Source of the DNA: Grifola frondosa
Lineage: Eukaryota > Basidiomycota > Agaricomycetes > Polyporales > Grifolaceae
Assembly (NCBI GenBank): GCA_001683735.1
Contig: LUGG01000014.1
Location: 1,240,001-1,304,000 of the forward strand
Direction of reading: 5' to 3'
DNA: 64,000 nt
Below the pieces are notes generated by a model, which was not told where the DNA came from, ran no database searches, and saw only the letters and a program-made list of their open reading frames with translations. A program made the position numbers and the translations under genes. Positions within the stretch are counted from its first letter, which is position 1, and each line of letters opens with the position of its first letter. This document shows, piece after piece, positions 61,286-64,000 of the stretch.

Positions 61286-61640
61286 CTCCAGCTCCGCAAG
61301 AGTATCGAAGGTCGCTCGAAAACTTCGCTCACTGACTTCACCTACATGATGCCACAAAAGTACAAGCTAGGAGGCCCTGGTGAAAAGTTGGACGTTGGTT
61401 TCACGATCCATGATGCAATCCTCGTAGGTATTATCTGTAATATTCTTGTATGATCTGAACTGACGAATTGGTTCTTCAGCGACGGTTCGCGCTGGACCAT
61501 CTGACTCTGCTAGGTGTTGACGAGGATGAGGATAGCGAGTCAGAAGAGAGTAGTCGCTCATCCAGTGGCGTGAAGAAACACAAGCGCAAGAATACGGTCG
61601 CCGATTGCTTCCGGACAACAAAGGGTGGGCGAGAGGCACG
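61286..61640 (+). pseudogene. C-terminal fragment of an unrecognised protein
   Basis: Two exons joined by an intron at about 61423-61480 read LRKSIEGRSKTSLTDFTYMM, QKYKLGGPGEKLDVGFTIHD, then RRFALDHLTLLGVDEDEDSE and a Ser/Glu tail with GVKKHKRKN. It looks like genuine protein, and its frame runs straight into the aldo-keto reductase fragment. No beginning is visible. I do not recognise it. Confidence 0.4.
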
Positions 61641-61880
61641 GCCGACCGCCGCACAGGTTGCACTCTCATAGCTGCTCTCCCAGTGCAACAACATCGTCCC
61701 CATCCCAGGAACCACCAAGATTGCCGTATGCCTCCCTCTCAGCAACATCCTTTCGCAAGCGCGGATCGCTGACCGTATTTTTGTGCAGACCCTGAAGGAG
61801 AACATTGGAGCGCTGAATGTGAAGTTGACACTGGAGGCCGTGCAGGAAGTCCGCGCGATCATGAATGCGGCGCAAGTGTC
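61641..61880 (+). pseudogene. aldo-keto reductase, C-terminal fragment
   Basis: The + strand reads PTAAQVALS, a TAG stop, LLSQCNNIVPIPGTTKI, and after an intron TLKENIGALNVKLTLEAVQE and VRAIMNAA. This is the NADPH-binding end of an aldo-keto reductase (IPGTTK motif). A Trp is expected where the TAG stands, which fits one G-to-A change. The first three quarters of the barrel, including the catalytic Tyr/Lys, are missing. Confidence 0.75.
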
Positions 61881-62265
61881 GTGCGGTCATACCCCTCCGT
61901 CTCCCAGTCCGCGTTCAGGCCCACGACCGCGACGACCGCATCCGCCTGCGCGCGAATGCCTCGGCGCTCTCCATCAGCGCGTCCGCGTTGTGCACCTCCG
62001 CACGGCCGAGGCGCACGGCCGGGCTCGAGTCCATGACCCCCTCGTTTGGGTCGTCCGGTGCGCGCACGCGCACGTTGCAGTACTCGACGTAGATGCGGTG
62101 AGCGACTCCTGATCATGGCCAAACTTGTAAGGTGTGTCGCCCATTTTCTCTACGAGCACGCGGATCTCACATATGTCATTCGATTATGTGTCATCTGGAG
62201 AGATAGACGAGGTCCGCATGGCTTCTTCGCTCGCCGCAGGGATGATATTGCAGTATGCGACCTTA
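61876..62265 (-). pseudogene. GH3 beta-glucosidase fragment
   Basis: Minus-strand text reads VEYCNVRVRAPDDPNEGVMD, SSPAVRLGRAEVHNADALME, then after a frame change QADAVVAVVGLNADWETEGY and DRTTLA. NADWETEGYDRTTL is a hallmark of the GH3 C-terminal domain. An upstream piece reads LVEKMGDTPYKFGHDQESL. The catalytic (alpha/beta)8 domain and both ends are absent. It abuts the aldo-keto reductase fragment tail to tail, with no spacer. Confidence 0.65.
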
Positions 62266-62279
62266 TATGACAGTACATT

Positions 62280-62745
62280 TTTCATTAATTGTTACTACAA
62301 CTCAGTACTGACTTAACCATCTGCCGTGGCTAAGCTGTAGTTGTGGTTGAGCCGAGCCGAAATCCCTTGAAGCCGCGGGCGCAACACTATTTTTCACAAG
62401 CGCACGATTACATTAATAGAATAAATTGGACTTCACAAGTGATGTAGCTTATCGCAGAAATGCCGAGGACCTGCCGAGTTTTTTAGGGGTCAATTAATCT
62501 GTTGATACATGTGTTCACTTCCAGCCCTTAAGGCCTTATAAGTCAGTCGTATCACTGGTGAGATTCCTTTTCTGTTTGTGACCGTGGAGATGATGATCAT
62601 TCGTGTTCATTCTCCGCTTGGACGGATCTCACTTAAGGTGACGGGTTCGTGCCGTTGCAAAACCCACCGTTGCTCTCCTCCCCCTTGTAAACCCTCCGTT
62701 GAGTATCCGTATCTTTATTTCGAAATTCCTCTCATTGATTTTCCG
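62280..62745. other. intergenic region
   Basis: About 0.45 kb, AT-rich on the left, holding the probable upstream region of the + strand gene at 62746. A minor upstream in-frame ATG exists at 62590. No other feature is seen. Confidence 0.35.
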
Positions 62746-63355
62746 ATGGCTTCAGTAGCTGACACGATGCCTACTTCCGGTGATACTACGCACCCTGGGC
62801 CAGCGGCGCCGCTCTCATCTGTGCCACCCTCAACGGTGTCCTCTGTCTCCGGATCTAGCCGCTCACTATTAAATGCCTCCCGAACATTCGCATTCACTCC
62901 GTTACCAGCTTCCGCCCTTCTTTCTGAGGGCACATTAGATGGGGTTGACGAAGAAGCTGACAAGCTCATTGTTACTAGCGCATGTATCTTCACTTAGCAT
63001 CATTGCAATTTGCATTACGTTTACCAATGTCAATTAGGGCATAGACCGCTGCGTCGATAAATCCATATTGCCGGATGTTCGAGATGCCATGGTTGATCTA
63101 TTGGCCTTGCAGAAGGAGGAGAAGCTGTTGTGCAAGAGACTTAGTGACTGCCGACAGCGGCGTGTATTCGTGGGTTCGCGGCTGTTCAGGCGCGTGTTGA
63201 AGGAGGCGGCTGGCAATAAACAGGATGTCCAGCAAGGGATGAAATTCTTGACTTTAGATCAAGGCCTTCTTCCTCCGATCGAGAACACACGAGTCACTGC
63301 TTTGTACACGCGAGGCGACCCCGGTCGTCGTTACACAGTCGGAAGTCTGGTCTGA
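62746..63355 (+). CDS. Ser/Thr-rich protein with a coiled-coil end, function unknown
   Basis: Exon 1 begins MASVADTMPTSGDTTHPGPA, is Ser/Thr/Pro-rich, and ends DEEADKLIVTS. A GC-AG intron (62980-63037, donor GCATGT) joins it in frame to GIDRCVDKSILPDVRDAMVD. A charged helix follows (LLALQKEEKLLCKRLSDCRQ, FRRVLKEAAGNKQDVQQGMK), and the protein ends PGRRYTVGSLV. No known domain is recognised. The in-frame splice supports a functional gene. Confidence 0.5.
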
Positions 63356-63580
63356 TATATGTTGGTGAGTACGAACCACCGATGCAAGCGCGGTCACCCA
63401 TTCATGATCAAGAACCAGGAAGTAGCTTCATATCTGAATTGTACAACAGTCCTCCAGGCTTCTTCTGTCTTCCGCGTTCTTGTCTTTGCTGTTCTTCTAT
63501 GATGTATCTGTCCCTATCAATATCCTTAACTCTTGTATTTCGCCGTACCATCATAATATCGGGGAGACCGATTCTACAGT

Positions 63581-64000
63581 CTAGGCTACAAAGAAGCACC
63601 TCCATTCTTGCCGAACATCGCCCATCGGTTGAGAGATCTCAGCATAGCCGTCAAATGCTAAGCCTATGGCGTCAACAAGGTCGTTCATGCATCTGTCTGA
63701 GCATGGAGGGCGGGTTACTTCTGCCCTACACAGAGGACAACGGTATGTCGGACGGAACTGACACTGGTTGTTTAGCAGTTGCAGCACAGCAGGCGTCATC
63801 TTGAAGTTCTCGTGGCAGAAATGCTGTGGTATGATGGGGCAAGCGTTCAACTGCTCGCGCATAGATGCCTCGAACCAACCAATCAGACAGCCCCTACAAA
63901 AGGAATGATCGCATTCCGCCAGTCTGTACCCATGGCATTAGTCATCGATATCATCATTGAAGTGGTATAAATCTTACACGAAACGCCTCGTAACTGGCTG
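63581..64000 (-). CDS. RING-type zinc finger protein (5' partial, runs off the window)
   Basis: The minus strand enters the window with LAECDHSFCRGCLIGWFEAS, matching the C-x-H-x2-C-x2-C core of a RING finger. It continues MREQLNAC and later TYRCPLCRAEVTRPPC, which supplies the last cysteine pair. RING proteins of this kind are usually E3 ubiquitin ligases. The first zinc ligands and the start lie right of the window. About 40 residues separate the two halves of the RING, longer than usual, so an unannotated intron is possible there. The tail reads DRCMNDLVDAIGLAFDG and stops at 63581. Confidence 0.6.

Overview
This window reads as nuclear DNA of a filamentous basidiomycete, most likely an agaricomycete. 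The genes carry many 50-65 bp introns with GT(A/G)NGT donors, spacing is tight on both strands, and several encoded families are typical of these fungi: a CipC-like protein, a YPR097W-like PX protein, an STB6-like protein, and an orphan family rich in WW/WWW motifs. No function was checked against a database. All names come from motifs I recognise in the translations.

Left part, about 1-42 kb: a dense, ordinary housekeeping block. In order it holds the end of a WD40 DCAF-type protein, an RS-rich CDK12/CTK1-like kinase, COP9 signalosome subunit 4, a large Tyr/Pro-repeat protein built from tandemly duplicated exons, two tandem PUB-domain paralogues, a DUF3336-patatin triacylglycerol lipase, a CipC-like protein, ORC4, Mediator subunit 20, a mitochondrial PDK/BCKDK-type kinase, a Ser/Pro-rich orphan, an NDR-family kinase, a PX-domain protein, a small orphan, a CCDC47 homologue and an STB6-like protein. 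Divergent pairs (CSN4/repeat protein, ORC4/MED20, orphan/CCDC47) share short upstream regions.

Right part, about 42-64 kb: a very different, accessory-looking region. It begins with a 109-bp minisatellite (five copies) and a tRNA-like relic. It then carries broken pieces of ordinary genes: SSD1 (with a rearranged second copy of one internal segment), sulfite reductase hemoprotein, VTC4, an aldo-keto reductase and a GH3 beta-glucosidase. Between them lie a GC-rich minisatellite, a more complete KDM3-type JmjC demethylase gene, an orphan-family gene, a coiled-coil orphan and a truncated RING gene. The most unusual item is at 46.9-49.6 kb: a gene whose first 16 exons run 6-66 nt and are joined entirely by phase-1 introns, encoding short Gln-rich peptides.

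Caution on frames: several clearly functional genes (CDK, CSN4, NDR kinase, KDM3, the YP-repeat gene) are each broken by a single-base indel, mostly a missing base in a homopolymer. This looks like uncorrected sequencing error. Single frameshifts are therefore weak evidence of pseudogenes here; the fragment calls rest mainly on missing domains, nonsense codons and rearrangement.
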